From assembly GCA_930990665.1 (NCBI GenBank), contig CAKNQN010000008.1, positions 1 to 64,000 on the forward strand: a stretch of 64,000 nucleotides of DNA, given 5' to 3'. The position numbers and the translations under genes are program-made. Positions within the stretch are counted from its first letter, which is position 1; every line of letters starts with the position of its first letter. This DNA comes from an uncultured Clostridia bacterium. Lineage in GTDB: Bacteria; Bacillota; Clostridia; Christensenellales; Borkfalkiaceae. The notes beneath the pieces are model-generated. The model did not search any database and was not told where the DNA came from. It saw nothing but the letters and a program-made list of their open reading frames with translations. Positions 18,259 through 28,112 of the stretch are shown piece by piece.

Positions 18259-19314
18259 TTACTGTTTTCCCTTTTTGCCGAGGGGGATATGGGCGCAGGC
18301 GTTGACGGAAAGGTCGGCAAAATTGCCGGCGCGGTACTGCACGAGGCCTTCGGAGGCAATCATGGCGGCGTTGTCGGTGCAGAATTTCTTTTCGGGAAGG
18401 ACGGCGCGCAGGCCTTCTTTTCGGCAGGCGGCCGCGAGGTGTTCCCGCAGCCAGCCGTTGGCGATGACGCCGCCGCCCGCCGCGATGACGCCGCAGCCGC
18501 GCTCTTTGGCGGCCGCCACCGCCCGCTCGACGAGTGCGCCGCAGGCCGCCTGCTGAAAGGACGCAGCCACATCCGCACGGCTGTACGGCTCGCCCTTCTG
18601 TTCCTTGTTGTGGCAATAGTTGATGACAGCCGTCTTTAACCCGCTGTACGAAAAATCATAACCTGCGCCGCGGAACATTTTCGGGAAGGGAATGTTCGGC
18701 TCTCCCTCGCGCGCGAGCTTTTCGATGTTCGGGCCGCCCGGATAGGGCAGGCCGAGCACGCGGGCGGCCTTGTCGAAGGCTTCCCCCGCGGCGTCGTCGC
18801 GCGTGGAACCCATGATCTCGAAATCGGTGTAGCTCTTCGTGTACAACACGGCGGTGTGTCCGCCGCTTGCAAGAAGGGTGATAAAGGGCGGCTCCAGGGC
18901 GGGATCGGCCAGATATGCCGCCGCCATGTGGCCGCGGATGTGATCGACCGCGATCAGCGGGATGCCCAGCGCCCAGGCAAAGGACTTCGCAAAGGACAGT
19001 CCGACGAGAAGTGCGCCCAGAAGTCCCGCCCCGTAGGTGACGGCGACGGCGTCCAGCGATTCGCGCGGCGTTCCCGCCTCATCCAGGGCGCGGCGCACCG
19101 CCTCGGAAATGGCGTCCGTGTGGGCCCGGGAGGCGACTTCCGGCACCACGCCGCCGTACTTTGCCTGCTCCGCGGCCGAAGAGAGTATGACGGAAGAGAG
19201 GATCTCCCGCCCGCGGATGACGGCGGCAGCCGTCTCGTCGCACGAACTCTCGATGCCGAGCAGCAGCGGACGTTCCTTGCGCCGAAGATGCGCAAAGCGC
19301 GCGGCATATCCCAT
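18259..19314 (-). CDS. tsaD: tRNA N6-adenosine threonylcarbamoyltransferase
   Basis: LLGIESSCDETAAAVIRG, HIRGHMAAAYLA, YSGLKTAVINY. Confidence 0.95.
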   Translation of the reverse strand: MGYAARFAHLRRKERPLLLGIESSCDETAAAVIRGREILSSVILSSAAEQAKYGGVVPEVASRAHTDAISEAVRRALDEAGTPRESLDAVAVTYGAGLLGALLVGLSFAKSFAWALGIPLIAVDHIRGHMAAAYLADPALEPPFITLLASGGHTAVLYTKSYTDFEIMGSTRDDAAGEAFDKAARVLGLPYPGGPNIEKLAREGEPNIPFPKMFRGAGYDFSYSGLKTAVINYCHNKEQKGEPYSRADVAASFQQAACGALVERAVAAAKERGCGVIAAGGGVIANGWLREHLAAACRKEGLRAVLPEKKFCTDNAAMIASEGLVQYRAGNFADLSVNACAHIPLGKKGKQ

Positions 19315-19409
19315 GGCGTCCTCCTTTGCCGCACGCGACAGGTGCGGCGGTACAGACGGCGCGCGCCCGCAGGGCGCGCGCCGGATCCTGAGAAGTGAGG
19401 GCCCCGCCC

Positions 19410-20036
19410 TCACTTCAACAATTTCTTTACTTTGCGGGGGATGCGGTCGTATACCTCGATCTCCCCGTCACTGAAAATGCGCCCGAATGCCGGCTCGTAC
19501 ATCGTATAGATGAATTCCGAGACGTACACCTTTCCGGAAAAGCCCGATTCGTGCAGCTGTCTGAGAAAATCGAAATCCAGGCACATATCCGCGACGTGTT
19601 CCTTTCGGAAGGTCATGCGGGCGGCCGTGCGGGTGTCGCACAGGTCCAGTTCATCCTCGTCTATGCTGGTAAACAGGCAGAGCGCGGGCACGGTGGCCGT
19701 TCCGCCGTTCAGCGCAAAGGTGGCGGGGCGGAATCCCTTGCCGCGGCGGTATTCGTCGTAGGTGCAGACGATCGCCGCGCCGAGCTCTTTCACGTCGAAC
19801 CTGCGCGGCAGGCCGCAGCAGGTGTAACGGAGGATATCCCCGTCCAGCCAATACCGTGCAAAGACAACAAACTGCGGCAGTACGGCGAGAAGCACCCCGA
19901 ACGCCGCGAACGCATACGCCGCCGCGCGCACCCAGAAAAAGAAGGAGAGCACGCCCAGCACGACGAATATGCCGCCTAAAATTCCGAAAAACGCGGCGTT
20001 CCCGCGCCGACGGTAATTTTTATAGTACCTGACCAT
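19410..20036 (-). CDS. Hypothetical membrane protein
   Basis: Two N-terminal TM segments (FFGILGGIFVVLGVLSFFFWVRAAAYAFAAFGVLLAVL). Confidence 0.65.
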   Translation of the reverse strand: MVRYYKNYRRRGNAAFFGILGGIFVVLGVLSFFFWVRAAAYAFAAFGVLLAVLPQFVVFARYWLDGDILRYTCCGLPRRFDVKELGAAIVCTYDEYRRGKGFRPATFALNGGTATVPALCLFTSIDEDELDLCDTRTAARMTFRKEHVADMCLDFDFLRQLHESGFSGKVYVSEFIYTMYEPAFGRIFSDGEIEVYDRIPRKVKKLLK

Positions 20037-20098
20037 CCTGTACGCTCCCCCGTCCTTTCAGCCTCCCCGGCAAAAGCCCGCCGCGGCGCGGCGAAAGA

Positions 20099-21196
20099 TC
20101 AGCTCTTTTTCAGATATTCGATGATAAACGGCTGAATGTCTCCGTCCATGACCGCCTGGATGTTGCCCGTCTCATAGCCCGTGCGGTGATCTTTGACGAG
20201 CGTGTACGGACAGAAGACATAGCTGCGGATCTGACTGCCCCACTCGATCTTTTTGATCTCCCCTTTGAGGTTCTGTTCCTGGGCGAGCCGCTCGCTCTCT
20301 TTGAGTTCGATCAGCTTGGAACGGAGCATCTTCATCGCCATTTCGCGGTTCTGGATCTGCGAACGCTCGTTCTGGCAGGAAACGACGATGCCCGTCGGCA
20401 CGTGCTGGATGCGGATGGCCGACTCCGTCTTGTTGATGTGCTGGCCGCCCGCGCCCGACGAACGGAAGGTGGTCACTTTCAGATCTTCCGGGCGGATCTC
20501 GATGTCTCCGTCGTCCTCGATCTCGGGCATGACTTCGAGCGAGGCAAAGGAGGTATGGCGGCGCTTGTTCGCGTCGAACGGCGAGATACGCACCAGACGG
20601 TGTACACCCTTCTCCGCCTTCAGATAGCCGTAGGCGTTCTCCCCTTCGATGCGGAAGTCCACGCTCTTGATGCCCGCCTCGTCGCCGTCCAGACGGTCGA
20701 TCTCGGTCACTTTATAACCGTTGCGCTCGGCATAGCGGGTGTACATGCGGTAGAGCATGGAAACCCAGTCGCAGCTCTCGGTGCCGCCCGCTCCCGAATG
20801 CAGGGTCAGAAGGGCGTTGTAACTGTCGTATTTCCCGCGCAGCAGCGAACGGATGCGCATGTCTTCCAGATCCTCTTCCGCCGTTTTCAGAAGGGCATCC
20901 AGCTCGGGAACGAGGTCTTCCTCCTCCGTCTCCTCGATGAGATCGATGACTTCGGTGACCTCGTCGAGCGCCTTTTTCCCCTTCTCGTATGCGCCGATCT
21001 TGCCTTCGATGGCGGAAACCTCCCGCCCCAGCTTGGCGGAAAGCTCGAGGTTCTGCCATACTTCCGGCTTTTCCTGCTTCGCCTTCAGATCTGCAAGCTT
21101 TACGCGCAGATCGTCGATCTCCAGCGCCGCTTTCGTCTCTTCCAGCGTTTCGGCAAGCGCCTTGGCGCGTATTCTGTAATCGTCTGCCTTGAACAT
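20099..21196 (-). CDS. prfB: Peptide chain release factor 2
   Basis: HSGAGGTESCDWVSMLYRMYTRYAERNGYKV; GGQHINKTESAIRIQHVPTGIVVSCQNERSQ; SSGAGGQ motif. Confidence 0.95.
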   Translation of the reverse strand: MFKADDYRIRAKALAETLEETKAALEIDDLRVKLADLKAKQEKPEVWQNLELSAKLGREVSAIEGKIGAYEKGKKALDEVTEVIDLIEETEEEDLVPELDALLKTAEEDLEDMRIRSLLRGKYDSYNALLTLHSGAGGTESCDWVSMLYRMYTRYAERNGYKVTEIDRLDGDEAGIKSVDFRIEGENAYGYLKAEKGVHRLVRISPFDANKRRHTSFASLEVMPEIEDDGDIEIRPEDLKVTTFRSSGAGGQHINKTESAIRIQHVPTGIVVSCQNERSQIQNREMAMKMLRSKLIELKESERLAQEQNLKGEIKKIEWGSQIRSYVFCPYTLVKDHRTGYETGNIQAVMDGDIQPFIIEYLKKS

Positions 21197-21566
21197 ATCT
21201 CTTTACTCCTGTATCCTGTCGATTATACCACAGCCGCGCGCACTTTGTCAACGATTCCCGCCCCCGCCCGCACATTGCCCCAAAAGCCCCGGGCGGGCCC
21301 TTTTCGTTTTTCGGGCGGGCGCGGAAAAACGCACGGACTGGGGAATGCCGCGCGGCGAAGCGAGCGTCGGCGCAAAGCGCACAGGCTGCGGAAAGCGCGC
21401 GGGAAAAGCGAGCGGCACCGCCTTTGAATAATGCCGCCGCGCGGCAAAGAGCGCGGGCCGCCATTCTGCCAAAGCCGCCGCGCGGGGGTCTCGGCCGAAA
21501 AATGCTTCTACGCAAAGAGCGCCCCGCGCGGACGCGGCCCGCAAGGCGCTCTTTTCTTTTGTAAAT

Positions 21567-22910
21567 TCAGAGGGTACCCTCGCCGCGGTCGGAGAGCACG
21601 TTGAACTGGTTGACCCAGACGTGCTCGTCGTCGAGGAAGCAATAGACGGCGCCGCAATCGTCGCAGCGGTAGAAATAATCCTTGTCTTCGAGGGCGTTGC
21701 TCCCGCAGATGAGGCACAGCCTGTCGTAGATCTCCCGCTTTGCCTCGAAGGTAAAGACGGTGCAGCGCACGATCGATTCGAGGTCTTTGAGGGAATTTTT
21801 ATTGCCCGGCACCACGCAGGCGGCGCGGTCGTTGTAGTCGGTGCGGTGAAGGCTGACGACGAACTGGTTGTCTTTGCCGTACTGTTCGGCGATATTGGTG
21901 TGCAGCTCGATGACGGTGGTCTGCTGGGCGCGGATCTTCGGGCACTGCACGAGCACCTCGATCCTGCCCGGCTCCGCATGGAGGGTCACCTTGAACCATT
22001 CGTTGGTCAGGACAAACCCCTTTAAGGAAAAATTTTCGTCGATCTTGCCCACAGAGGCGTCCGTTTCGATCCGGAACCCCAGCTGCACATAGGCGGAGAT
22101 CATCGCAAGCGAAATGAACGCGCAATAGACAGACCGCTGCTCCTCCTGCGAAAGGAGGGAGAGCCCGGCGTTGAACTCGTCGAGGAACAGCCACAGGCGG
22201 AAACAGTTGCGGTAATCGGGGTTGTGCAGAAAGAGGTTGGTGACCTCCGGGCGGCCTGTAAAGAGCGGGAACTGCGACATCGTCTTGTAAAAGGCGCCCG
22301 AGCGCAGCTGTGCGAGCTTGCCGCGCAGATAAAAGAGCTTTTTGTAATCGTTGAAGGAGCGCGGATCGCTGGCCTTGTACAGATCGGCGTCGATCAGTTT
22401 GACGAGGTCGAATTTGTTGAGCGCGGAATGCTGGAAATAGGCCTCGTAGAGATTTTTCACGCCGTCTTTGGCATATTCGAGCGGAAGATTCAAAAACCGC
22501 ACGATCTTGTCGATGAGCGCGCGCACGACGCGGTTTTCATAGGTGTTGTACTCGTCTTCCCTGCTCTTGGAATAGACGTATTCGGGGCGAAGCTTGCCGT
22601 CCTTCATCTTCCACAGCTTCGGGTCTTTGGCCGTCATGCGGATGCCCTGCGGCGTCAGGTTGGCGGCCTTTTCCGTGCGCACCTGCTTGTACTCGTCTTT
22701 GAGGACGATGTGCGGCGACTGCGCGATGCTGATAAGCGAAGGGATACAGGCTTCGATGCGGTCGACGAGGGATGCGGTATCCAGCTTGTCCGCCGTGGGG
22801 ATGTAAAAGGCGAAACTGCCCGCACGCTCCTCGGCGAGGATCTCGGAAACGGTTCGCGGCCCCGTATGCTCGAATTGCTTATTGAACTTTTCCAGAGAGG
22901 CGACAGACAT
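21567..22910 (-). CDS. DUF2357/McrC-like protein with C-terminal zinc ribbon
   Basis: EYVYSKSREDEYNTYENRVVRALIDKIVRFL resembles DUF2357/McrC-like proteins; CLICGSNALEDKDYFYRCDDCGAVYCF double CxxC; coupled to McrB-like ATPase. Confidence 0.6.
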   Translation of the reverse strand: MSVASLEKFNKQFEHTGPRTVSEILAEERAGSFAFYIPTADKLDTASLVDRIEACIPSLISIAQSPHIVLKDEYKQVRTEKAANLTPQGIRMTAKDPKLWKMKDGKLRPEYVYSKSREDEYNTYENRVVRALIDKIVRFLNLPLEYAKDGVKNLYEAYFQHSALNKFDLVKLIDADLYKASDPRSFNDYKKLFYLRGKLAQLRSGAFYKTMSQFPLFTGRPEVTNLFLHNPDYRNCFRLWLFLDEFNAGLSLLSQEEQRSVYCAFISLAMISAYVQLGFRIETDASVGKIDENFSLKGFVLTNEWFKVTLHAEPGRIEVLVQCPKIRAQQTTVIELHTNIAEQYGKDNQFVVSLHRTDYNDRAACVVPGNKNSLKDLESIVRCTVFTFEAKREIYDRLCLICGSNALEDKDYFYRCDDCGAVYCFLDDEHVWVNQFNVLSDRGEGTL

Positions 22911-22911
22911 A

Positions 22912-24546
22912 TCAGAACAGCTTCCTCTTCAGCCGGGCGATCGTTTCGAGCGTCGCGGAAAAATCCGTCTTGGTGTAGTTCTGCAGGATGAGCTTTTCCA
23001 GCTTGACGAGGTTGGCCTTGACGCCGTCGTCGAACCTGCCTTCCAGCTTGCGCATGACTTTGCGCGCGAACATCAGGTCGATGGCCTTGGCAGAGGTGCC
23101 GCCGCAGGCCACATAGACGGGCACAAAGCGCACGATCTGGTTGAGGATACGGTTGCCGAAGTTGATGTCGAACGCGTCCAGAACAAACTGCGAAATGGCG
23201 GAAAACCGATCAAAATCCTCGCGGGAAAGGTTGTAGTTGGGGTTGGCGACCGCCTCGTCGTACAGCGCCTGCAAGGCCTCCGACCCGATGTGGATGGGCG
23301 GCACGTTGCGGCGGATACCGCTCGGCGCGTTGCGCTGCGAGAAGTCGATGATGACGGCGCGGTCATACACCTTGTCGGTGACCGTGAAGGTGGAATCGTC
23401 CTTGTTGGCCGTGCCCACAAACCAGACGTTCTGCGGGATGACCACCGAACAGCCGTCCAGCCGCGCGGGGAGCGTTCCGCCCGTGGAGACGGGCATCAGC
23501 TCGATCTTCCACTGGCTCTCGTCCAGCTCGAGCACGGAAAGGAAATCGGCAAAATAGTACTCGATACGCGAAAGGTTCATCTCGTCCAGCACCATCAGGC
23601 AGACCTGGTCCTTCTCGTAGCCGGCGCGGTAAAGTTCGCGCAGGAAGGGCGTCTCTTTGAATTTGCCGACAAAGTCGTTGTAGTAGCCGAGAATGTCGCT
23701 GCGGTCTTTCCAGGACGCCTGCACAGACGTGAAACAGACGTTGGTGCCCGCATATTCGGCGAAAAATTTGGGAAGGGAGGTCTTGCCGGTACCCGAAAGG
23801 CCTTCCAGGATCATGAAGTGCGAGCACGCCAGGCCGCTGACAAAGGCGCGGATGGTTTCGGGCGTGTAGTACATTTCATGGCTTTCAAGGTAGGCGTTGA
23901 ACCCGTCGCACAGCTGGCGCAGGGTGACTTTGGCAGAAGGCTTCGGAACGAAAGGATGCAGAAGATATTCCTTGTCCATCGCGACCAGGTCGGGAAAGAC
24001 CGCCGTTTCCGGATCCATCTTTTTGGCGAGCTTTTCGTCCGCCTTGGAAGGTTCGGCGGATTTTTTGGAACGCGCCTCTTTTTTGACGATCTTCACCGTC
24101 GTCTGCTGTATCGTATTTTTCTTCGTGACGCTCACATAGGCGTAGTCGAAAAGATAGCAAAGCCCCGTGCCCGCGAGAAGGATGAGAAAGCTCAGCCCGA
24201 AGTTCCCCCCGCGCACGGCAAAGAAGGAGACTGTGCCGCCGAAGACGGAATATAGAATGATCAGCACGACGCCCAGCACGATGGCAGGCAGCGCCGCGAG
24301 AAACCAGTGCAGCGGGTCCATTCTGTACGTCTCGCCGATCTCGTCCGAACGGAAATGCAGGAACACGGCCATCGCTGCCCATTCAACGGCCGCAACAGCC
24401 GTGAGAAGGCCGATCAGATACCACGTCTGCGCATCCGCGGGATAGATCCCGAAGACGCTGATCATAAAGAGAACAAAACACCCCACGGCGATAAACAGAA
24501 TACACTTGATGCCGTTTTCGCACGTCTTTTTTGTGATCTTTTTCAT
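22912..24546 (-). CDS. Membrane-anchored McrB-like AAA ATPase
   Basis: Four N-terminal TM segments; Walker A LEGLSGTGKTSLP; Walker B VCLMVLDEMNLSRIEYYFADFLSVLE; sensor VWFVGTANKDDSTFTVTDKVYDRA. Confidence 0.82.
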   Translation of the reverse strand: MKKITKKTCENGIKCILFIAVGCFVLFMISVFGIYPADAQTWYLIGLLTAVAAVEWAAMAVFLHFRSDEIGETYRMDPLHWFLAALPAIVLGVVLIILYSVFGGTVSFFAVRGGNFGLSFLILLAGTGLCYLFDYAYVSVTKKNTIQQTTVKIVKKEARSKKSAEPSKADEKLAKKMDPETAVFPDLVAMDKEYLLHPFVPKPSAKVTLRQLCDGFNAYLESHEMYYTPETIRAFVSGLACSHFMILEGLSGTGKTSLPKFFAEYAGTNVCFTSVQASWKDRSDILGYYNDFVGKFKETPFLRELYRAGYEKDQVCLMVLDEMNLSRIEYYFADFLSVLELDESQWKIELMPVSTGGTLPARLDGCSVVIPQNVWFVGTANKDDSTFTVTDKVYDRAVIIDFSQRNAPSGIRRNVPPIHIGSEALQALYDEAVANPNYNLSREDFDRFSAISQFVLDAFDINFGNRILNQIVRFVPVYVACGGTSAKAIDLMFARKVMRKLEGRFDDGVKANLVKLEKLILQNYTKTDFSATLETIARLKRKLF

Positions 24547-24830
24547 AGCGCGTTTACTCCTTTACAGGAAAATTATAGCATAAATCGCACGGCGCGTCAA
24601 TCATCATGACCCGGGTGTGCGGATAAACTTCGGTGCCTGATTTGGGGTCAAGCACAAAACGAAACCGCGGCGCGACAGTCAGTACGGGCGCGGCGGATGA
24701 CGCGGGCGCAATACAATTTTTCGCCGCGGCCAAAACGGGCGCGCCGCGCGGAAAAACGGCGGCTCTTGCAAGGAGGAAAACAAATTCTCATCGCAGCCGT
24801 CAAAACAGCACGCAGATAAACTTCGGCGCG

Positions 24831-26525
24831 TCAATCGTCGAACATGCTCATGAGTTCCGCAATATCGGTCACGCCTTTGAGAACGAGCTTTTTGCAGCTT
24901 TCCCACAGGTTGACCATGCCGCCTTTTTCGGCGAGGGTCCTCAGCTCTTCGACCGGTTTTCCCGCCACCACGGCGGACTTGATCTCATCCGTCATGTACA
25001 TGATCTCGTGTACGGCGATGCGGCCCTTGTAGCCGGTATTGTTGCAATACTGGCAGCCCTGCGGGCGGAACACGGACACGGGCTCGTCGATGCCGAGGAT
25101 CTTCATTTCCGCCTCCGTGGTCTTGCCGCGCTTTTTGCAGGCGGGGCAAAGCCGCTTGACAAGGCGCTGGGCGATGACGCCCACCACCGCATCGGCCACG
25201 AGATAATCGGTGACCTTCATGTCTTCCAGACGGACGATGGCGCCGGGCGCGTCGTTGGTGTGCAGCGTGGAGAAGACGAGATGCCCCGTGATCGCCGCGC
25301 GCACGGCGATCTCGGCAGTATCCTCGTCGCGGATCTCGCCGACCATGATGATGTCCGGGTCCTGCCGCAGGATACTGCGCAGGGCGCTGGCAAAGGTGAG
25401 GTTGGCCTTGTTGTTCACCTGCACCTGATTGATGCCGGACATCGTGTACTCGACCGGGTCTTCGACGGTGATCACGTTCACCGACGGCTTGTTGATCTCT
25501 TTCAAAAAGGAATACAGCGTGGTGGATTTGCCGCAGCCCGTAGGCCCTGTCAGAAGGACGATGCCGTAGGCGTGCGCGAGGATGCGGTCGATGACGGCGT
25601 TCTCCTCGGGCGTGAAGCCGAGCTCGGTGCGGGTGAAGTTGAAAGTGCTCTTGTCCAGCACGCGGATCACGAACTTTTCCCCGTACACCGTGGGAAGGGT
25701 GGATACGCGGAAGTCGTAATCGGTGCCGTTGATGGTCATGCTGATGCGGCCGTCCTGCGGGACGCGTCGCTCGGCGATGGAAATGCCCGAAAGGATCTTG
25801 AGGCGGGCGCAGATGGCGGCGTAGCTCTCGATGGGGAATTCCGCGCGCACCTGCAGATCGCCGTCGATACGGTAACGCACCTTGACCGCCTTTTCGAAGG
25901 GCTCGATGTGGATATCGCTCGCGCGGAAGGGCACCGCCTCCTTGATGATGGAGTCGACCAGGCGCACGGCGGGGTTGTTGATGACGTCGTCGTCGCGGTC
26001 GATGAGGTTGGCGGGCGCATTGCTCATGGCCGCGTCGACCAGCTCCTTGTCCTTGGCGCGCTGCAGATCCTGCAGGGCGTCCGTCGTGGACTGCACCGCC
26101 ACGATGGAGTCGATGAACACATCCACCTGCACGGAGGGAACGAGGACAAAGTCGACGGGCCCCACATACACCTGGCTGATCATGGACATCGCGGACATAT
26201 CCAGCGGCCGCGCAACGGCGACCAGGAGCACGCCGCGCCTGTCCCGCGAGACAGGAACGAATTTGTGCTTGCGCAAAAAGGCAAAGGAGACGTTTTTCAG
26301 AAGTTCCCTGTCCGGCTCGAGCATGCCCATTTCACAGTACGGCAGGCAGAAAAATTCGCCCAGCGCCGCCAATGCGGTGACCTGCGTGCAATAACCCTTG
26401 GCGATCATGTAATTTTCGACAGGCATCTGCAGGCGGGTGCAATCTTCGTAAATCCCCTTCACCTGCCGGCGCTTGATCACCTTTTTATAGGCGTAGTACT
26501 GCAGAATTTCATAGTTCAGGTCCAT
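24831..26525 (-). CDS. pilB: Type IV pilus assembly ATPase (GspE/PilB)
   Basis: GIVLLTGPTGCGKSTTLYSFLKEIN; RQDPDIIMVGEIRDEDTAEIAVRAAITGHLVFSTLHTNDAPGAIVRL; CPACKKRG zinc site. Confidence 0.95.
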   Translation of the reverse strand: MDLNYEILQYYAYKKVIKRRQVKGIYEDCTRLQMPVENYMIAKGYCTQVTALAALGEFFCLPYCEMGMLEPDRELLKNVSFAFLRKHKFVPVSRDRRGVLLVAVARPLDMSAMSMISQVYVGPVDFVLVPSVQVDVFIDSIVAVQSTTDALQDLQRAKDKELVDAAMSNAPANLIDRDDDVINNPAVRLVDSIIKEAVPFRASDIHIEPFEKAVKVRYRIDGDLQVRAEFPIESYAAICARLKILSGISIAERRVPQDGRISMTINGTDYDFRVSTLPTVYGEKFVIRVLDKSTFNFTRTELGFTPEENAVIDRILAHAYGIVLLTGPTGCGKSTTLYSFLKEINKPSVNVITVEDPVEYTMSGINQVQVNNKANLTFASALRSILRQDPDIIMVGEIRDEDTAEIAVRAAITGHLVFSTLHTNDAPGAIVRLEDMKVTDYLVADAVVGVIAQRLVKRLCPACKKRGKTTEAEMKILGIDEPVSVFRPQGCQYCNNTGYKGRIAVHEIMYMTDEIKSAVVAGKPVEELRTLAEKGGMVNLWESCKKLVLKGVTDIAELMSMFDD

Positions 26526-26575
26526 AGCTTACCCTCAATGTGTTTTTCGTAAAATGCCGCCGCGGCCGAAAAGGC

Positions 26576-27781
26576 TTACAGCGTGTTCATCACCTGCAGC
26601 AGAGGCGAGTAGACGGCGTAGAACAGGATGCCGACACTCGCGCCGATGATGATGAGAATGATCGGCTGAATAAAGCCGGTGAGCGTCGTCAGAGAGCGCT
26701 CCACCTGGTTTTCAAAATAGGAACAGGAGCGGCCGAGCACCTCGTCGATGCGGCCGGACTTTTCCCCTACCGAAACCATCTGGATGAGCATGAGCGGAAA
26801 GAGCTTGTAGCTCTGCAGCGCCATGGTCAGCGACATCCCGCGGCGCACGTCTTCCGCCGCCTTTCTGAACTGCTGCTCGACGTATTTGTTGCCCATGACG
26901 ATGACGACCTCATCGAGCGCGTCGGCGATGTCCATGCCGCTGGCGATGAGCAGGGAAAAAGAACGGCTGAACCGCGCGGAAATGTTATAGCGGATGACCT
27001 CCCGCACATACGGCAGACTGAACTTGAACCGGTCCCACAGGAGCCTTCCGCGACGGGAATGGATAAAGAGGAGAAAAAGCCCCACAACCGCCGCCGCGAT
27101 GAGGACGATGTACGTCCAATTTTCGCGGACGTATGCGCTGAAATCGTACAGCGCCATGGTCAGCGCAGGCATCTCGACGTCCAGCGAAGAGAGGGCATCC
27201 TGAAAGGTCGGGATGATGAAGACGACCATCAGGACGAGAATGGCGATGGCCATGACCACGAGAAAGGCGGGATAGATGAGCGCCGCCTTGGTCTTGGCGC
27301 GGATCTTGGCGTCCGACTCGAAATAGTCGGCGACCTGGACGAGCACGTTGTCGATCTGCCCGGACAGCTCGCCGATGCGCACCATACTGACGAAGAAGTT
27401 CGGAAAGGCGCGCTTGTGCTTGGACATCGCCTCGCTCAGAAGTTTTCCCGCCTTGACCTCCTCGAACACCTGGTCGAGAACGCGACGGAAAAAGGAAGAG
27501 TACGACTGCCCCTTGAGGATGTTGAGCGAATCGATGATGGACGTGCCGGACGAGAGCATGATGGCAAACTGCCGCGAAAAGTTGGAGAGCTCGCCCACAC
27601 TGACTTTGCCCGTAAAACTGAAAAAGGGATTGGGCGCCTTTTCCGAATCGGGACGGGAGGACAGAAGATACAGCCCCTGCTTTGCCAGCTGTTCGCGCAG
27701 GTCCTTTTCATTCTCCGCCAGAAAACTGCCTTCGAATTTTTTGCCGTACAGGTTGACGGCCTTATACTTGAATTTTCTCAA
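26576..27781 (-). CDS. pilC: Type IV pilus inner-membrane protein (GspF/PilC)
   Basis: KYKAVNLYGKKFEGSFLAENEKDLREQLAKQGLYLL; GspF repeats; TTG start with SD AGAGGTGA. Confidence 0.93.
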   Translation of the reverse strand: MRKFKYKAVNLYGKKFEGSFLAENEKDLREQLAKQGLYLLSSRPDSEKAPNPFFSFTGKVSVGELSNFSRQFAIMLSSGTSIIDSLNILKGQSYSSFFRRVLDQVFEEVKAGKLLSEAMSKHKRAFPNFFVSMVRIGELSGQIDNVLVQVADYFESDAKIRAKTKAALIYPAFLVVMAIAILVLMVVFIIPTFQDALSSLDVEMPALTMALYDFSAYVRENWTYIVLIAAAVVGLFLLFIHSRRGRLLWDRFKFSLPYVREVIRYNISARFSRSFSLLIASGMDIADALDEVVIVMGNKYVEQQFRKAAEDVRRGMSLTMALQSYKLFPLMLIQMVSVGEKSGRIDEVLGRSCSYFENQVERSLTTLTGFIQPIILIIIGASVGILFYAVYSPLLQVMNTL

Positions 27782-27938
27782 TCGCTCACCTCTTGGTATG
27801 ATGCCCCGCCGCCCTTTTCGAAAAAAGAGCCGCACCCCTCTTTAATTGCGGGCCGCCGTCTTTTGCAAAGCCGCGCCGCCCCCCTATGAACAAAAACCGC
27901 TTCCTTTGGCATCGAAAAAGTATTTTCTGCCATTATCA

Positions 27939-28070
27939 GACCTTTCTGTCTGTACAAGCCGCCAGCTCTCCGAAAAGGGCCCGGCCTTTCTGTCTGTACA
28001 TGCCGCCCGCTCTCCAAAGAGAAGCCGACCTTTCTGTATATACAAGCTGCCCGCTCTCCGAAAAGGAGAC
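27939..28070. repeat. 44-bp tandem repeat, 3 copies, no indels
   Basis: GACCTTTCTGTCTGTACAAGCCGCCAGCTCTCCGAAAAGGGCCC (27939), GGCCTTTCTGTCTGTACATGCCGCCCGCTCTCC... (27983), GACCTTTCTGTATATACAAGCTGCCCGCTCTCCG... (28027). Confidence 0.95.
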
Positions 28071-28112
28071 TTCCGTCTCACTTTGCCCGAAGCTATGCTT
28101 TATTTGCCGCGA

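Noticed and set aside
24590-24840. Duplication of the pilB 3' end (CGGCGCGTCAATC and GATAAACTTCGG words on both sides of the spacer)
   Set aside because: Shared words are only 12-13 bp and rearranged; too weak to call with confidence
27939-28070. Possible CRISPR array (44-bp periodicity)
   Set aside because: Whole unit is repeated with no variable spacer; no cas genes
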